Source: an uncultured Ruegeria sp. (GTDB lineage Bacteria > Pseudomonadota > Alphaproteobacteria > Rhodobacterales > Rhodobacteraceae). From it: DNA of 64,000 bases. The notes under the pieces were generated by a model. It had not been told where the DNA came from. It worked only from the letters and a program-made list of their open reading frames with translations, and did no database searches. Of this stretch, positions 17,857-27,531 are shown piece by piece (within the stretch, counting starts at the first letter, position 1; the number at the start of each line of letters is the position of its first letter). Location: contig NZ_CANMQQ010000011.1 in the NCBI RefSeq assembly GCF_947500045.1, positions 62,001-126,000 on the forward strand. The letters run 5' to 3'. The position numbers and the translations under genes were made by a program.

Positions 17857-19299
17857 GTGATTGAAAACACCGTTTATGCAGAAGTATTAGATTTCCTGAC
17901 GGCCCAGAGAAGAATTTGGTACCAAGACTTGCTCAAAGTCGTTCAAGAAACATGCGACGAAGTAAAGCGGAAACTTGGCAGTAATTGTGTCGTGCGTGTC
18001 TATGGTCGCGACGAAAAACAGAAGGGGGATGTTTTCAAGACCGATGTTAAAATTGCCGAGAAGATCACTCGAAATCGAAGAAAGCGGATTGAATTTGAAC
18101 CTCACAATGTCACCGATATTGTCGGTGTAACACTTGTTGCGCAATATCCTGACCAGATACCCAAAATAGTCGACCAGCTTGTATCCGATCTCGCACAATT
18201 CCAAATAGTCGAATTGAAGTGCGAGACGATCGAAAGGCCCGGGTACTTCGCCACTCATCTAGATGTAACCTCGGAAAACCCAGCTTTCCCAGACGCCTGT
18301 TGCGAGATTCAGATAAAGACGATGTTGCATGATGCTCTTTCTATTAAGATGCATGACTTGAACTACAAACCAGAGGGCGAGCTTGATGGCAGGCTGGATG
18401 GTTTGATGAAAACCCTTGCGACGTCGCTTGATGCCATTGAAATTCAAAGCCAAACTATCAGGGATCTGATCTCTGAGAGATGGAATGTAGATTCGAGTTG
18501 GCGAAAAGCAGCCAGGCTCAGAATGTTCGAGCTGCTTCCGGTTTGGAAAGAACAGTCTGAGTTCTTTGATGCGCGGGCAAAAAAGACGCTCGAATATATC
18601 GAAGAGAACAAGGATGAACTTTCGATATGCGCCAGAGAATCCCCCATCTTTCAATTCGCAATCAAGGAAACACGTCGTCTGGCTTTGGAAGATCTTCGGT
18701 CAGGCTGGCTGCTATCTGCGTACCTTGGTTTGATTTCCGAGGACAGAGATGCGCATACATATGGCGTTGTGCGAGTCCAAGACTGGGTATCGGTGTGCCT
18801 TCGAGAGATTGCTAGTGGCAACTATGAGGCAGATTATTCGGAACTGTGGCTGGCACCATTGGCTTTGATGGCCCTTTCCGAGACAAGCATAGCTATCGAA
18901 AAAAGCAGAGAGATAATAAAAATTGGCGACGCAATGCCACGCGATGACTTGGCGGTGACGAAATTTAATCTCGCAAATTTCTTAGTTGAACGAGAATATT
19001 TTCGAAAATCCAAAGCAGCCGAACGAGAGACCGCCAGATCTGAGGTCGAAAGCTTAATCAAAGATTGCTCCAAACTGGAAGCGCTTGATCCGTCCGCGTT
19101 TCATGACCTAAGAGGAATGATGATGGTTGCATTCGCCAGCACCTCAAGTGAGGTTAGCCAAGGAATCGAAAGCATCCAAGAGGGTCTTGTCACGGCGCGC
19201 AAACAAGATGTCGAGCTGGCCGAAACATTTTACAAACTCCATACGCGCTTGGCATGGAGAAGACTTCTACAACTGGAGGACTCAGCCGATCGAGCCTAA
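17857..19299 (+). CDS. RelA/SpoT-domain protein with helical C-terminus
   Basis: GTG 17857, preceded by TTGGAG, gives 480 residues; a TTG at 17824 is an alternative. Residues about 20-175 match the RelA/SpoT nucleotidyltransferase domain. Visible parts are the basic stretch FKTDVKIAEKI (60-70), VTDIVGV (85-91) in the place of the Mg-binding D-x-x-G motif, GYFATHLDV (129-137), EIQIKT (150-155) and HDLNYK (166-171). The Arg that usually follows the glycine of the D-x-x-G motif is Thr here, so pyrophosphokinase activity is uncertain. Residues 200-480 are predicted helical and TPR-like. There is no HD hydrolase, TGS or ACT domain. Single-domain relatives make (p)ppGpp or act as toxins. Lower GC than the flanks and IS6 ends on both sides suggest recent acquisition. 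Confidence 0.7.
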   Translation: MIENTVYAEVLDFLTAQRRIWYQDLLKVVQETCDEVKRKLGSNCVVRVYGRDEKQKGDVFKTDVKIAEKITRNRRKRIEFEPHNVTDIVGVTLVAQYPDQIPKIVDQLVSDLAQFQIVELKCETIERPGYFATHLDVTSENPAFPDACCEIQIKTMLHDALSIKMHDLNYKPEGELDGRLDGLMKTLATSLDAIEIQSQTIRDLISERWNVDSSWRKAARLRMFELLPVWKEQSEFFDARAKKTLEYIEENKDELSICARESPIFQFAIKETRRLALEDLRSGWLLSAYLGLISEDRDAHTYGVVRVQDWVSVCLREIASGNYEADYSELWLAPLALMALSETSIAIEKSREIIKIGDAMPRDDLAVTKFNLANFLVEREYFRKSKAAERETARSEVESLIKDCSKLEALDPSAFHDLRGMMMVAFASTSSEVSQGIESIQEGLVTARKQDVELAETFYKLHTRLAWRRLLQLEDSADRA

Positions 19300-19489
19300 G
19301 AGAATCTTTTTGTCAGTACCTGAATTTGGGAAGATAGGACGAGCCATATTTTTTCCTCTTTTAGAATTCTTGCCTGTACCCAAGAGATAACTCAAGAAAC
19401 CAAAGTGTTCCAGAGGTTTTGACAATTTGGTTACAGACTGTGCGCAAATGCAATATTCAGTTCAATCAAGGCTTTAGTAAGGTAGTTAG

Positions 19490-19846
19490 ATGCAAAGAAT
19501 TTTTCCTATATTACAGGATAGTGGGAAAGTTGGCCAGACACACGTGGATATTGAATCTCACACCAAGTTGACCACGCTGGAAGAAGATCCACATTCGTAC
19601 TTTGAATTCAGCAACCAGGTTTTGTTGCTACCCGTTTCAGAATTAGTCCTAAGCCGACTGCGTATTGACGGTATGGTATCTGCAAACAAGCTCATGAAAA
19701 GTGCCTTCATGGGTCAACAAAAGAAACGCGAGCCTGTTACTGTTTCAAAATTGGACTCATCCAGATGGTTGGTGGTCGACGGAAACTCTACTGTCGCAAA
19801 TGCCATTTTGTCGGGCTGGGTAAAAATCCCGTGTGTTGATAACTAG
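19490..19846 (+). CDS. Small ParB/sulfiredoxin-fold-like protein
   Basis: The 118-residue protein begins at ATG 19490 after AAGG. Its C-terminal half, with VTVSKLDSSRWLVVDGNSTV and ANAILSGWVKIPCV, resembles the ParB N-terminal (ParB/Srx) fold, where a short D-G-N-x-R-like motif binds nucleotide. Here the motif reads DGNST, lacking the usual Arg. No DNA-binding domain is present, so it is not a partition protein. It lies 190 bp after the RelA/SpoT-domain gene in the same orientation and shares its lower GC. A two-gene module is possible but unproven. Confidence 0.5.
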   Translation: MQRIFPILQDSGKVGQTHVDIESHTKLTTLEEDPHSYFEFSNQVLLLPVSELVLSRLRIDGMVSANKLMKSAFMGQQKKREPVTVSKLDSSRWLVVDGNSTVANAILSGWVKIPCVDN

Positions 19847-20284
19847 TTGTTTCAATACTAGCCCAAGAATTCAAAGACCTGAATTGACGCAACACCGATT
19901 GGCGCTGCTAGATCAACGAAGTGGAGGTGTTGATAGAGAGTGTATTGTCAGCTGCCGGCAGTTGCATCGAAGATTGAACATTGAAGGTCAAAATCCTAAA
20001 CGAACCTATTCTTAAGAAGTTCACTCTTCCCAAAACGCCTGATTGGGCTGATCCATCATCAGCTTGGACAGAAAACTGAATACCGTACGATCTGACGTGG
20101 TCAGGTACGTTTCCACTGGCATACTGGGAGGTATCGTCGCAAAATTGGTGGACATTTTGAACCTTGGCATTGTATGAGCCGACGGTTTTGATACGCAGTT
20201 TCTTAATGAAGAAATCCCGTAGGACCGGCGGGTATAGCCGCCAGTTAAAACTTCTCAACAGAACCCACTTTGTGTAGCACCAAC
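19847..20284. other. Gene-poor stretch containing a solitary IS6-type end
   Basis: No recognisable gene lies here. A 117-codon minus-strand frame starting with TTG (19908-20258) has no family features that I can name and may be noise. At 20249-20265 the sequence aacttctcaacagaacc is the reverse complement of an IS6-type terminus (GGTTCTGTTG...), facing right, with no transposase attached. Confidence 0.45.
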
Positions 20285-21949
20285 TTACTCTGCAATTTCT
20301 TTGATCAATCGTGTCTCCAGAAGCTGGCCGTTTTGGTAAAGAACCGGGTAAGCAATAGATGCAATATGGCCATTGAACTCCCGGAAAGCCCGCAACGTCT
20401 CCAAATGAATATCACTGGTTTCGAAACTTGCTGCGGTCCCGTGTTGCAACCGGCGCAGGTGACGTTTGCGACTGTCGCGTTCCACGCGCTTGATTTCGGT
20501 TTTTTCCAGACTGAGAAGCCGGGCGCTTTCCAGATCGTCTGAAATAAGTACGTTCGATGCCAGTTTCATGTTGCCCAGAATACCTTCGTGCATCTGAACA
20601 AGCTCGGACCAGCCTTCCTTCGAAAAGCTCGATCCCTTGGCCCGCATTTCACCCGCCAATACAGTCAAGCGTTTGGCCACGACGTCCCCGGCCGTCTCCA
20701 ACCGGATCGCGAATTCCAGCAGGTCACGTGCGGATTTTGCTTCGTTTTTCTCATATACGTCTGGCGGTATCGCGGAAACGAATGCCCGAATCTCGGATAG
20801 ACATTTGTTCACGTCTTCATCGATAACCTGTACCGCTCGAATCTGCTGTTTGTCTCCGCTGCGATACAATTCCAGCGAGGGCCGGAACATGGTTTCGATT
20901 AGATCGCTCATTCGTAGCAGTTCACGCTTGAGGCTCGGTAGAGCCTGGCTGGGGCTTGCGACATATTCTATGTCCAGTGCGCTGACAGGTCGCGCGTGTT
21001 GCGATTTCTGTTCCTTCTTCTGATCGGGCAAGAGCTTCTCAAATAGGCCCTGCAAGCATCCGCAAAACGGCAACGCAAGAAACAGCAGTGAAAGGTTAAA
21101 AACCAAGTGCACATTCACCAGCATCTGCCCGCCTTGCGGGTCGCCCAACAGTCCAGTTCGCAGAGCCATGTTCGCCGCAAATATACTCACCAAAGCCCAA
21201 CTGCCTCGCAGCACCAGATTGGCACAGGGAATTCGCCGGGCCATAACGGGCATTCCTCGGGTTAGCCAAACCGGAATGAATGCCGAGCCGAAATTCGCGC
21301 CGAATACCAGTGACATACCAGCGATAAATGGGATCGCGCCAATCTGCACAAGCGTCACACACATAAGGATGGCAGCGACCGAAGAATGCATGACAAACGC
21401 CAAAGCACCACCGACAAGGAATGCGGTGATGTAGTCGCGCGCCAGATATTCCGCCACCGCGGGCAAAAACGCACTGTCCCGAATGGGATCCATCGCCTCG
21501 CGCAGGAAGCGAAGTGAGATCAAGATAAAGGCCACGCCTAAAAGGATGCGCCCAAGTTGGCGTGCTTTTTTGGCTTCGGTTTTAACGACCAGATAACCTC
21601 CGACCGCCAGCAACATTGGAACGAGCCAGTCCAACCGAAACGACAAGAGCTGGATGATCAATGCCGAACCCAGATCGCCCCCAAGCACTATTGCCAACCC
21701 GGCGGGAAAACTCAGCATGCCGCTGGCAGCAAACCCCGAGGTCAACAGCGCCACAGCTGCAGAGCTTTGCAATACAATCGCCATCGTAAGACCAACAATT
21801 GAGGCCTGCGGGTAACTGTGCTGTCTCGTCATAACTCGCTGGAACGACGCACCATAGCTGCGCTCAATACCTGTGCGCACCATTCGAACCGCAAAAAGCA
21901 GTAACATCGTCGCGCCGGCAAGGCTGATCAGGAAGCTGACTATCGCCAT
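20285..21949 (-). CDS. Na/Pi cotransporter with PhoU-like tail (NptA/YjbB family)
   Basis: A 554-residue protein. The N-terminal ~310 residues carry two inverted Na/Pi-cotransporter repeats with QSSAAVALLTSG and HSSVAAILM, the QSSA/S-type substrate motifs. The C-terminal ~200 residues form helical PhoU-like repeats. YjbB of E. coli, the closest well-known relative, moves phosphate outward when internal phosphate is high. The gene follows the AEP catabolic genes in the same direction, 84 bp from pbfA, so it may balance phosphate released from phosphonates (inference). A good ribosome binding site (GGAGGATATA) precedes ATG 21949. Confidence 0.85.
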   Translation of the reverse strand: MAIVSFLISLAGATMLLLFAVRMVRTGIERSYGASFQRVMTRQHSYPQASIVGLTMAIVLQSSAAVALLTSGFAASGMLSFPAGLAIVLGGDLGSALIIQLLSFRLDWLVPMLLAVGGYLVVKTEAKKARQLGRILLGVAFILISLRFLREAMDPIRDSAFLPAVAEYLARDYITAFLVGGALAFVMHSSVAAILMCVTLVQIGAIPFIAGMSLVFGANFGSAFIPVWLTRGMPVMARRIPCANLVLRGSWALVSIFAANMALRTGLLGDPQGGQMLVNVHLVFNLSLLFLALPFCGCLQGLFEKLLPDQKKEQKSQHARPVSALDIEYVASPSQALPSLKRELLRMSDLIETMFRPSLELYRSGDKQQIRAVQVIDEDVNKCLSEIRAFVSAIPPDVYEKNEAKSARDLLEFAIRLETAGDVVAKRLTVLAGEMRAKGSSFSKEGWSELVQMHEGILGNMKLASNVLISDDLESARLLSLEKTEIKRVERDSRKRHLRRLQHGTAASFETSDIHLETLRAFREFNGHIASIAYPVLYQNGQLLETRLIKEIAE

Positions 21950-22033
21950 TATATCCTCCGAGCAATCAGCTGACTGAGTTCAAGGCGACACGTCTCAGTG
22001 ACAACCTGTGCCGCCTCCACTGCGGCCCGGTGT

Positions 22034-23386
22034 TCAAATTTCATCCTTGATCGCAGTTGTGACGACGTCTATCGCGCGATCCAGATCTGCCTGCGAAATA
22101 GTCAGCGGCGGTGACAATGTAAGCACGCATCCCTGGCTGATCTTGTAGCTCAACCCCGCTTCCAAGCAGGCGTAATAAATCCGTTCGGCACGCGCGTTCC
22201 CCGGTGTTTTTTTGGAACGATCCTCAACGATCTCGATCCCAAACATCAGGCCCCGTCCTCGGATATCGCCGACGATTGGAACGTTCTGCAGCTCATCCAT
22301 CAGACGACCGACTGCATGTTGGCCCAATTCAGCCGACCGACCGACCAATCCTTCATCCTCTATGATCTGAATTGTCGTCAAGGCGGCACGGGCGGTAACC
22401 GGGTTTTTCTCGTGTGTATAGTGCCCAATTGCGAAGTCGGCACAAACGTCCAGATTGTTTCGGGCAACACAGGCGGCAATGGGCAGGATGCCGCCGCCAA
22501 GCGCCTTTCCGAGTGTCACGATGTCGGGGATGATCTCGTCATGTTCAAACGCGAACATCTTGCCGGTCTTACCAAGACCTGTTGGAATCTCATCCAAGAT
22601 CAAAAGCGCCCCGTGACGATTGCAGGCCTCGCGCACGGATTTCCAGAAACCGGGCGGGGGCACATAGGGCACCGCGCGCATCGGCTCAGCTATGACTGCC
22701 GCAACATCTCCTTCTCGCTCCAGGACATATTCGACCATTTTCGCACAGGCCAGCCCGCAGGTTTCGGGGCCCGCGTGATTGTATGGGCATCGATAGCAAA
22801 CAAAGGGGGCAACATGTTCGGTGCCGGACAAGAGGGGGCCAGCAATATGACTACGAAACGTCGCCTCTCCTCCAACGCTTGCCGCGCCGAAGCCTGCGCC
22901 ATGAAAAGCATCCCAGAAGCTGATCGTTTTAAACCGGCCGGTAGCTGCGCGCGCAATCTTGAGGGCAACCTCATTGGCATCAGAGCCGCCGGTGGTAAAA
23001 AGCATTTTCCCCAAGTCGCCGGGCACGATGTCTGCCAGCTTCTCAGCCAATTCCACCGCCGGGTCATTGGTAAAGCGGCGGGGTGCAAAAGGAAGATCGT
23101 CAAGCTGCGCCTTGATGGCCGCCACCAAACGCGGGTGGCCGTATCCTATGTGGTGCACCGAGTTGCCATGGAAGTCCATGTACCGGCGACCTTCCATATC
23201 TTCGATCCATATCCCTTCGGCTTTTGCAATCGTGCTGACGCAGGGTGACGAGAGCGATTGGTGTAGAAACACGTTGGCATCGCGTTTTAGCAGCGGCAAG
23301 GATTTTGGTCCCATGGACTTTCGCTGCCAGGCTTTGCGCGCCTCGGATGTGTTGGATTCCCCTTCGGTGTGGACAATTTGTGGCAT
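22034..23386 (-). CDS. pbfA: Class III aminotransferase-fold PLP enzyme, probable (R)-1-hydroxy-2-aminoethylphosphonate ammonia-lyase
   Basis: From ATG 23386 (behind GAGGAGCGG) the product is 450 residues; an in-frame extension to 23488 is not family-like. It has the class III aminotransferase fold: LFTTGGSDANEVALKIAR (PLP phosphate site), LILDEIPTGLGKTG with the PLP-ring Asp, and VTLGKALGGGILP with the Schiff-base lysine. In AEP operons with phnW, phnY and phnA this PLP enzyme is the PbfA ammonia-lyase, which turns 1-hydroxy-2-aminoethylphosphonate into phosphonoacetaldehyde and ammonia, widening the pathway to the hydroxylated compound. The assignment rests on family plus context; a true aminotransferase acting on another amine is the alternative. 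Confidence 0.65.
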   Translation of the reverse strand: MPQIVHTEGESNTSEARKAWQRKSMGPKSLPLLKRDANVFLHQSLSSPCVSTIAKAEGIWIEDMEGRRYMDFHGNSVHHIGYGHPRLVAAIKAQLDDLPFAPRRFTNDPAVELAEKLADIVPGDLGKMLFTTGGSDANEVALKIARAATGRFKTISFWDAFHGAGFGAASVGGEATFRSHIAGPLLSGTEHVAPFVCYRCPYNHAGPETCGLACAKMVEYVLEREGDVAAVIAEPMRAVPYVPPPGFWKSVREACNRHGALLILDEIPTGLGKTGKMFAFEHDEIIPDIVTLGKALGGGILPIAACVARNNLDVCADFAIGHYTHEKNPVTARAALTTIQIIEDEGLVGRSAELGQHAVGRLMDELQNVPIVGDIRGRGLMFGIEIVEDRSKKTPGNARAERIYYACLEAGLSYKISQGCVLTLSPPLTISQADLDRAIDVVTTAIKDEI

Positions 23387-23493
23387 ATCCGCTCCTCGTT
23401 GCCGCCCTTTTTGAAAAGGCTGATCCCGAAAGGTCCGCCAACTCTGGGGAGGTACTTTGATGCCACACCCATCAGCGGGATGCGGCAAAGAAC

Positions 23494-24957
23494 TTAATTA
23501 GGCCAGGGCAGTGAGTAGGTTTTGACGTTCGTAAAGAACTTCATCGCCTCAATGACACCCTCTTTCACACCATTTCCGCTGTCCTTGATGCCGCCAAAAG
23601 GTGACATTTCAATTCGATAACCCGGTTGTTCCCAGATATTGCAGGTACCCACGTCCAGCCCGTTGATAAAGGCAATCGCCCGGTTCAGATCGTTGGTACA
23701 CACGCCTGAGGACAGGCCAAAATCGGTGGAGTTCGAGATCGCCATCACTTCTTCATCATTGTCGGGCACGCGTACGATGGGAATGATCGGGCCAAAGGTT
23801 TCTTCCATCACCAGCTCACTGTCGTGAGGTACCTTGTCGACAACGATTGGCGGCAGTAACGCTCCCTGGCGGCCGGGGTGATAGAGAATTTTCGCACCCT
23901 CTTTTTCCGCCTGCAGAACGCGGTTTTCAAAAACTTCCGCCGCCTTGTCGTGGATCACACAGCCGAGTTCGGTTTCAGGATCCTGCGGATCACCAAACTT
24001 GATCTTCTTGGCTTTCTCCAGAACCAGCGGCACAAACTTGTCAGCCACACTTTCCTGCACAAGTATGCGCTTGACGGCCGTACAGCGCTGACCGGAATTT
24101 CCAGTGGCGCCTGCAACAGCAATCGTTGCCGCCTTGTCCAAATCAACATCGCTGAGGTCATTGAGGATAATGAGAGGATCGTTGCCACCAAGTTCCAGCG
24201 CCTGGCGTTTATAAACGCCTTTTTCGGCAATCATCTTGCCCACGGGCACGCCGCCAGTGAAGGTGATGATGTCGATATGTTCGTTGGTGATCATCTCATC
24301 ACCGATGTCACCGGGCCAGCCTGTGACAACCTGGAACATCTCGGGCGGCAACCCAGCCTCATACAGGATATCAGCCAGCGTCAGTGCCGTCAGCGGGGTC
24401 AGTTCCGTCGGTTTGCAAACCATACAGTTATTGGTCGCAATCGATGGCGCGATCTTGTGGCTGACCATATTCAGCGGGTGGTTGAATGGCGTGATCGCAC
24501 TGATTGCTTTTACCGGCTCGCGCTTGGTAAAGATTTTGCGCGCCTTGCCGTTGTGAGTCAGATCGCACGAAAAAATTTCACCGTCATCTTTCAGCGCTTC
24601 AGCGGCGGCGAATTGGTACACATCCTGTGCGCGCTTGGTTTCATAGATTGCGTGCTGGTGGCAAATGCCCAGTTCCAGCGTCAGCCATTTCGCAAGGTAA
24701 ACGCGTTTCTCACCGATCAGCTCACCGGCCCGTTGCAGAATCTGGCTGCGCTCGTACCGGGTCAGTTTGGGTTTGTAATCAGCGGCGATTTCAAATGCTC
24801 TGCGCGCGTGTTCTGCAGTGCCGGCGGGAACATGACCCACAACCTCGTTTGTGTACGGATAGAGAACGGGAACGGTTTCCTCGGTAAAGACGATCTCGCC
24901 ACCGATCCGCATTCCTTCGTTACGTACTTCGATTTTCGACATGGTCTGATCTTTCAT
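23494..24957 (-). CDS. phnY: Phosphonoacetaldehyde dehydrogenase
   Basis: This 487-residue aldehyde dehydrogenase has the general base in ALELGGND and nucleophilic Cys in [21 protein letters not shown] sits in the cofactor site. The basic KRE/KR residues around the catalytic Cys fit phosphonate binding in PhnY. It oxidises phosphonoacetaldehyde to phosphonoacetate with NAD+. It lies between phnA (3 bp upstream) and pbfA in one operon. An internal ATG at 24942 is an alternative start; neither has a strong ribosome binding site, which suggests coupling to phnA translation. Confidence 0.88.
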   Translation of the reverse strand: MKDQTMSKIEVRNEGMRIGGEIVFTEETVPVLYPYTNEVVGHVPAGTAEHARRAFEIAADYKPKLTRYERSQILQRAGELIGEKRVYLAKWLTLELGICHQHAIYETKRAQDVYQFAAAEALKDDGEIFSCDLTHNGKARKIFTKREPVKAISAITPFNHPLNMVSHKIAPSIATNNCMVCKPTELTPLTALTLADILYEAGLPPEMFQVVTGWPGDIGDEMITNEHIDIITFTGGVPVGKMIAEKGVYKRQALELGGNDPLIILNDLSDVDLDKAATIAVAGATGNSGQRCTAVKRILVQESVADKFVPLVLEKAKKIKFGDPQDPETELGCVIHDKAAEVFENRVLQAEKEGAKILYHPGRQGALLPPIVVDKVPHDSELVMEETFGPIIPIVRVPDNDEEVMAISNSTDFGLSSGVCTNDLNRAIAFINGLDVGTCNIWEQPGYRIEMSPFGGIKDSGNGVKEGVIEAMKFFTNVKTYSLPWPN

Positions 24958-24960
24958 AGC

Positions 24961-26205
24961 TTACTGCGCCGCCGCTGTTGTTGCGTAGAAAAAGGCATCA
25001 AAATTACGCAGCACAGGTTGGTTCGGCAGGTCAATGACGCGGTTCACGATGAAAGGAACTTCCTGTTCGGTCAAACCGCCATGGCTGCGCAGTGGCTCTT
25101 TGAGTGCCGCCAGATCATGGCGGTGCTCGGACGTACCAATGCAGATGTTTTCGCCGGAAACCATTACAATATCGCCAATCCTGTCGCCGGGTAGTTCGAA
25201 CCGCTTAATCGCTTCGGCCTTGGTCAGGATATGGGTGATGCCGTTAGTGGCCTTGAGTTTTCTGATGATGTCACCCTGATCCGCGCCGTCAGGTAAATAC
25301 GCGGTGGCGAAAGAACCGAGTGCACCATGATGCACAACATATGGGTCGGTGATCGGAAGTATGACCCGTGCTGCGTCCTTGCCCAACCATTCGTCCATCA
25401 GATCCTGCACATAAACCACTGAAGGCGATCCATCCGCCAAATGCTTCGGCTTCATGCCGTGATCAGCGGTCACTACGATGGCGGCCCCCAATTCATCCAA
25501 CTCGCCCAGATAGCGGTCGAACATGGCATAGAAATCCAGTGCTCCCTTCTGATCGGGTGCAAACTTGTGCTGAATATAGTCGGTGGTCGACAAATACATG
25601 ACGTCGGGCTTGAATTCTTTCAGCAGCTTGACGCCAGCGGCAAATACGAACTCGGACAGCTCGGCCGAATAGACTTCGGGAACGTCCATCCCCAGCCATT
25701 TGCTGGCATCATCAATGCCATGCTCGGCCATGGTAGTCTCACCCGATCGTTCCGATGAAAAGGCAACGGCGCGGCCCTCGTCAAATTTCAACCCGGAACC
25801 CAGCAGTGCACGAAGTTTGTCCTTGGCAGTAACCATCGCCACTCGGAAACCCGCGTCATAGAATTGGGAAAAGATGGTCGGCGCACGCAGAAAGCGCACA
25901 TCATTCATCATCACCTCTTCGCCGCTGTCGGGATCAATGAGATAGTTGCCACAGATTCCATGCACAATTGGTGGACGCCCGGTGGCAATCGACAGATTAT
26001 TAGGATTGGTGAATGACGGGATAACGGAATGGGCCAGCCGGTCTGTACCCTCTTCCCGAATACGTTTGAGGTTGGGCATCAGCCCTTTCGCAATCGCGAC
26101 GTCGAGATATTCGGGCTCACATCCATCAAGGCAGATGGCAATTGCGGGCACCTTGGGCGTCGGATAGACACGCTCATTTGCTTCGACAGGAGTTTGGATG
26201 GTCAT
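24961..26205 (-). CDS. phnA: Phosphonoacetate hydrolase
   Basis: A 414-residue alkaline-phosphatase-superfamily enzyme that splits phosphonoacetate into acetate and phosphate using two zinc ions. Metal ligands and nucleophile are visible: Asp27 in AICLDGCEPEYL, nucleophilic Thr66 in IPSFTNPNN, the TTDYIQHK pair (Asp, His), TADHGM (Asp, His), and the last His in LRSHGGL. Length and motifs fit PhnA, not the unrelated E. coli protein of the same name. It is encoded between phnW (18 bp gap) and phnY. Confidence 0.92.
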   Translation of the reverse strand: MTIQTPVEANERVYPTPKVPAIAICLDGCEPEYLDVAIAKGLMPNLKRIREEGTDRLAHSVIPSFTNPNNLSIATGRPPIVHGICGNYLIDPDSGEEVMMNDVRFLRAPTIFSQFYDAGFRVAMVTAKDKLRALLGSGLKFDEGRAVAFSSERSGETTMAEHGIDDASKWLGMDVPEVYSAELSEFVFAAGVKLLKEFKPDVMYLSTTDYIQHKFAPDQKGALDFYAMFDRYLGELDELGAAIVVTADHGMKPKHLADGSPSVVYVQDLMDEWLGKDAARVILPITDPYVVHHGALGSFATAYLPDGADQGDIIRKLKATNGITHILTKAEAIKRFELPGDRIGDIVMVSGENICIGTSEHRHDLAALKEPLRSHGGLTEQEVPFIVNRVIDLPNQPVLRNFDAFFYATTAAAQ

Positions 26206-26223
26206 CTGTGTTTTCCTTGATAA

Positions 26224-27411
26224 TTAGGCAGCCAACTTGGCGCGTTCTTCCAGTGCCTGGGGGGGCGGAGCAGCGCTCGTCACGCCCATTTCTTCCAAAG
26301 ATTGTTTTGCTGCGTTCACGACCTGACGCATAACGTCTTCATCCATCTGACCGATACATCCGACGCGGAAACTGTCGACGACGGTCAGCTTGCCCGGGTA
26401 AATAATGAACCCCTTTTCTTTCATCAGGTTATAGAACTGGTCGAACACGAAATTCTTATCAGCCGGACAAAAAAAGGTAACGATGATCGGGCTCAGCCAT
26501 CGATTATCAAGCAGTGTTTCGAAGCCCAGTCCACGCATCCCAGCGACGATAACATCCCGGTTGCGGGTATAGCGGGCGCCACGACCTGGAACGCCTCCTT
26601 CAGCGGCGTGGGACCTCAGCGCTTCGATGAAGGCTGCGACCACATGCGTCGGGGGAGTAAAGCGCCATTGACCAGTCTTGTTCATATGCGCCCATTGAGC
26701 ATGCACATCCAACGAAAGAGAATGACTGTTGCCTTTTGCGGCTTCTAGTTCGTTTTTACGCGCTACAATGAACCCAAAACCCGGGACGCCCTCGATGCAT
26801 TTGTTTGCCGAAGACACCATTGCCTCATACCGTATTTCGGTAGGCTTGAGCTCGATGGCCCCGAAGGCCGACATCGAGTCGATCAAAAGCTTGCGCCCGG
26901 CAGCATACGTGACCTCTGATATTTCCTCGACAGGATTTAAGATGCCCGAGCTGGTTTCACAGTGAATTGCAACCACATGGGTAATGTCAGGATCATCCGC
27001 GAGAATACGCGCAACTTCATCACCTCTTGGCGGTAAGTAATCGCCCTTGTCCAGCACAACATGTTCCCGGCCCAGATACTGCAACGTCTGGACCGAGCGT
27101 TGCCCGTAAGCACCGTTGGCCAACACCAGCGCCTTCCCTTCCCGTGGAATGAAAGACGCCAGCATCGCTTCGACCGAGAACGACCCACTGCCCTGCATTG
27201 GCACGCAATCAAACTCATTAGCGCCCTCACCAAGAAGATCCAGCAGGCTTGACCGAACTTCCTGTGTCATGGCGCGAAAGTCATCGTCCCAGCTTCCCCA
27301 ATCCCTCAGCATGGCCTGTTTCACTGCATAGGACGTGGTCAATGGACCGGGTGTCAAAAGGTAAGGTTCACCAAGGCGCGGTTGCTCAATTTTTGGTTTG
27401 GATGGCGTCAT
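26224..27411 (-). CDS. phnW: 2-Aminoethylphosphonate-pyruvate transaminase
   Basis: From ATG 27411 (with GGAG upstream) the product is 395 residues; upstream in-frame codons to 27501 encode a non-family stretch across the regulator promoter. It is a class V PLP aminotransferase starting [12 protein letters not shown], with the Schiff-base lysine in [15 protein letters not shown] and the C-terminal [11 protein letters not shown]. It transfers the amino group of AEP to pyruvate, giving phosphonoacetaldehyde and alanine. It is the first gene of the phnW-phnA-phnY-pbfA operon and is divergent from the LysR gene. Confidence 0.93.
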   Translation of the reverse strand: MTPSKPKIEQPRLGEPYLLTPGPLTTSYAVKQAMLRDWGSWDDDFRAMTQEVRSSLLDLLGEGANEFDCVPMQGSGSFSVEAMLASFIPREGKALVLANGAYGQRSVQTLQYLGREHVVLDKGDYLPPRGDEVARILADDPDITHVVAIHCETSSGILNPVEEISEVTYAAGRKLLIDSMSAFGAIELKPTEIRYEAMVSSANKCIEGVPGFGFIVARKNELEAAKGNSHSLSLDVHAQWAHMNKTGQWRFTPPTHVVAAFIEALRSHAAEGGVPGRGARYTRNRDVIVAGMRGLGFETLLDNRWLSPIIVTFFCPADKNFVFDQFYNLMKEKGFIIYPGKLTVVDSFRVGCIGQMDEDVMRQVVNAAKQSLEEMGVTSAAPPPQALEERAKLAA

Positions 27412-27492
27412 TACCAAGCTCCAGAACAGCGTTTTCATGAACACAATTGCAGCAACGGCAGGTATATGTGAAATTGCAAATATCAATCTAAT

Positions 27493-27509
27493 CATAAGCA
27501 CAGCCTATG
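27493..27509. promoter_or_regulatory. Candidate LysR (PhnR-type) site between phnW and the regulator
   Basis: The 17-mer cataagcacagcctatg matches the 17-mer upstream of the AEP binding-protein gene (32861) at 15 of 17 positions. It has an ATA-N9-TAT core like LysR boxes and lies 82 bp before phnW and 23 bp before the LysR gene, where one bound regulator could control both. Confidence 0.6.
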
Positions 27510-27531
27510 CGCCAACCCTTGGGACACAGAA

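Noticed and set aside
22316..23248. 310-codon plus-strand open frame across pbfA
   Set aside because: Antisense shadow of the PLP enzyme gene, no motif.
23878..25194. 438-codon plus-strand open frame across the phnY gene
   Set aside because: It is the antisense shadow of phnY. The minus strand carries catalytic motifs, and the plus-strand translation has no recognisable domain.
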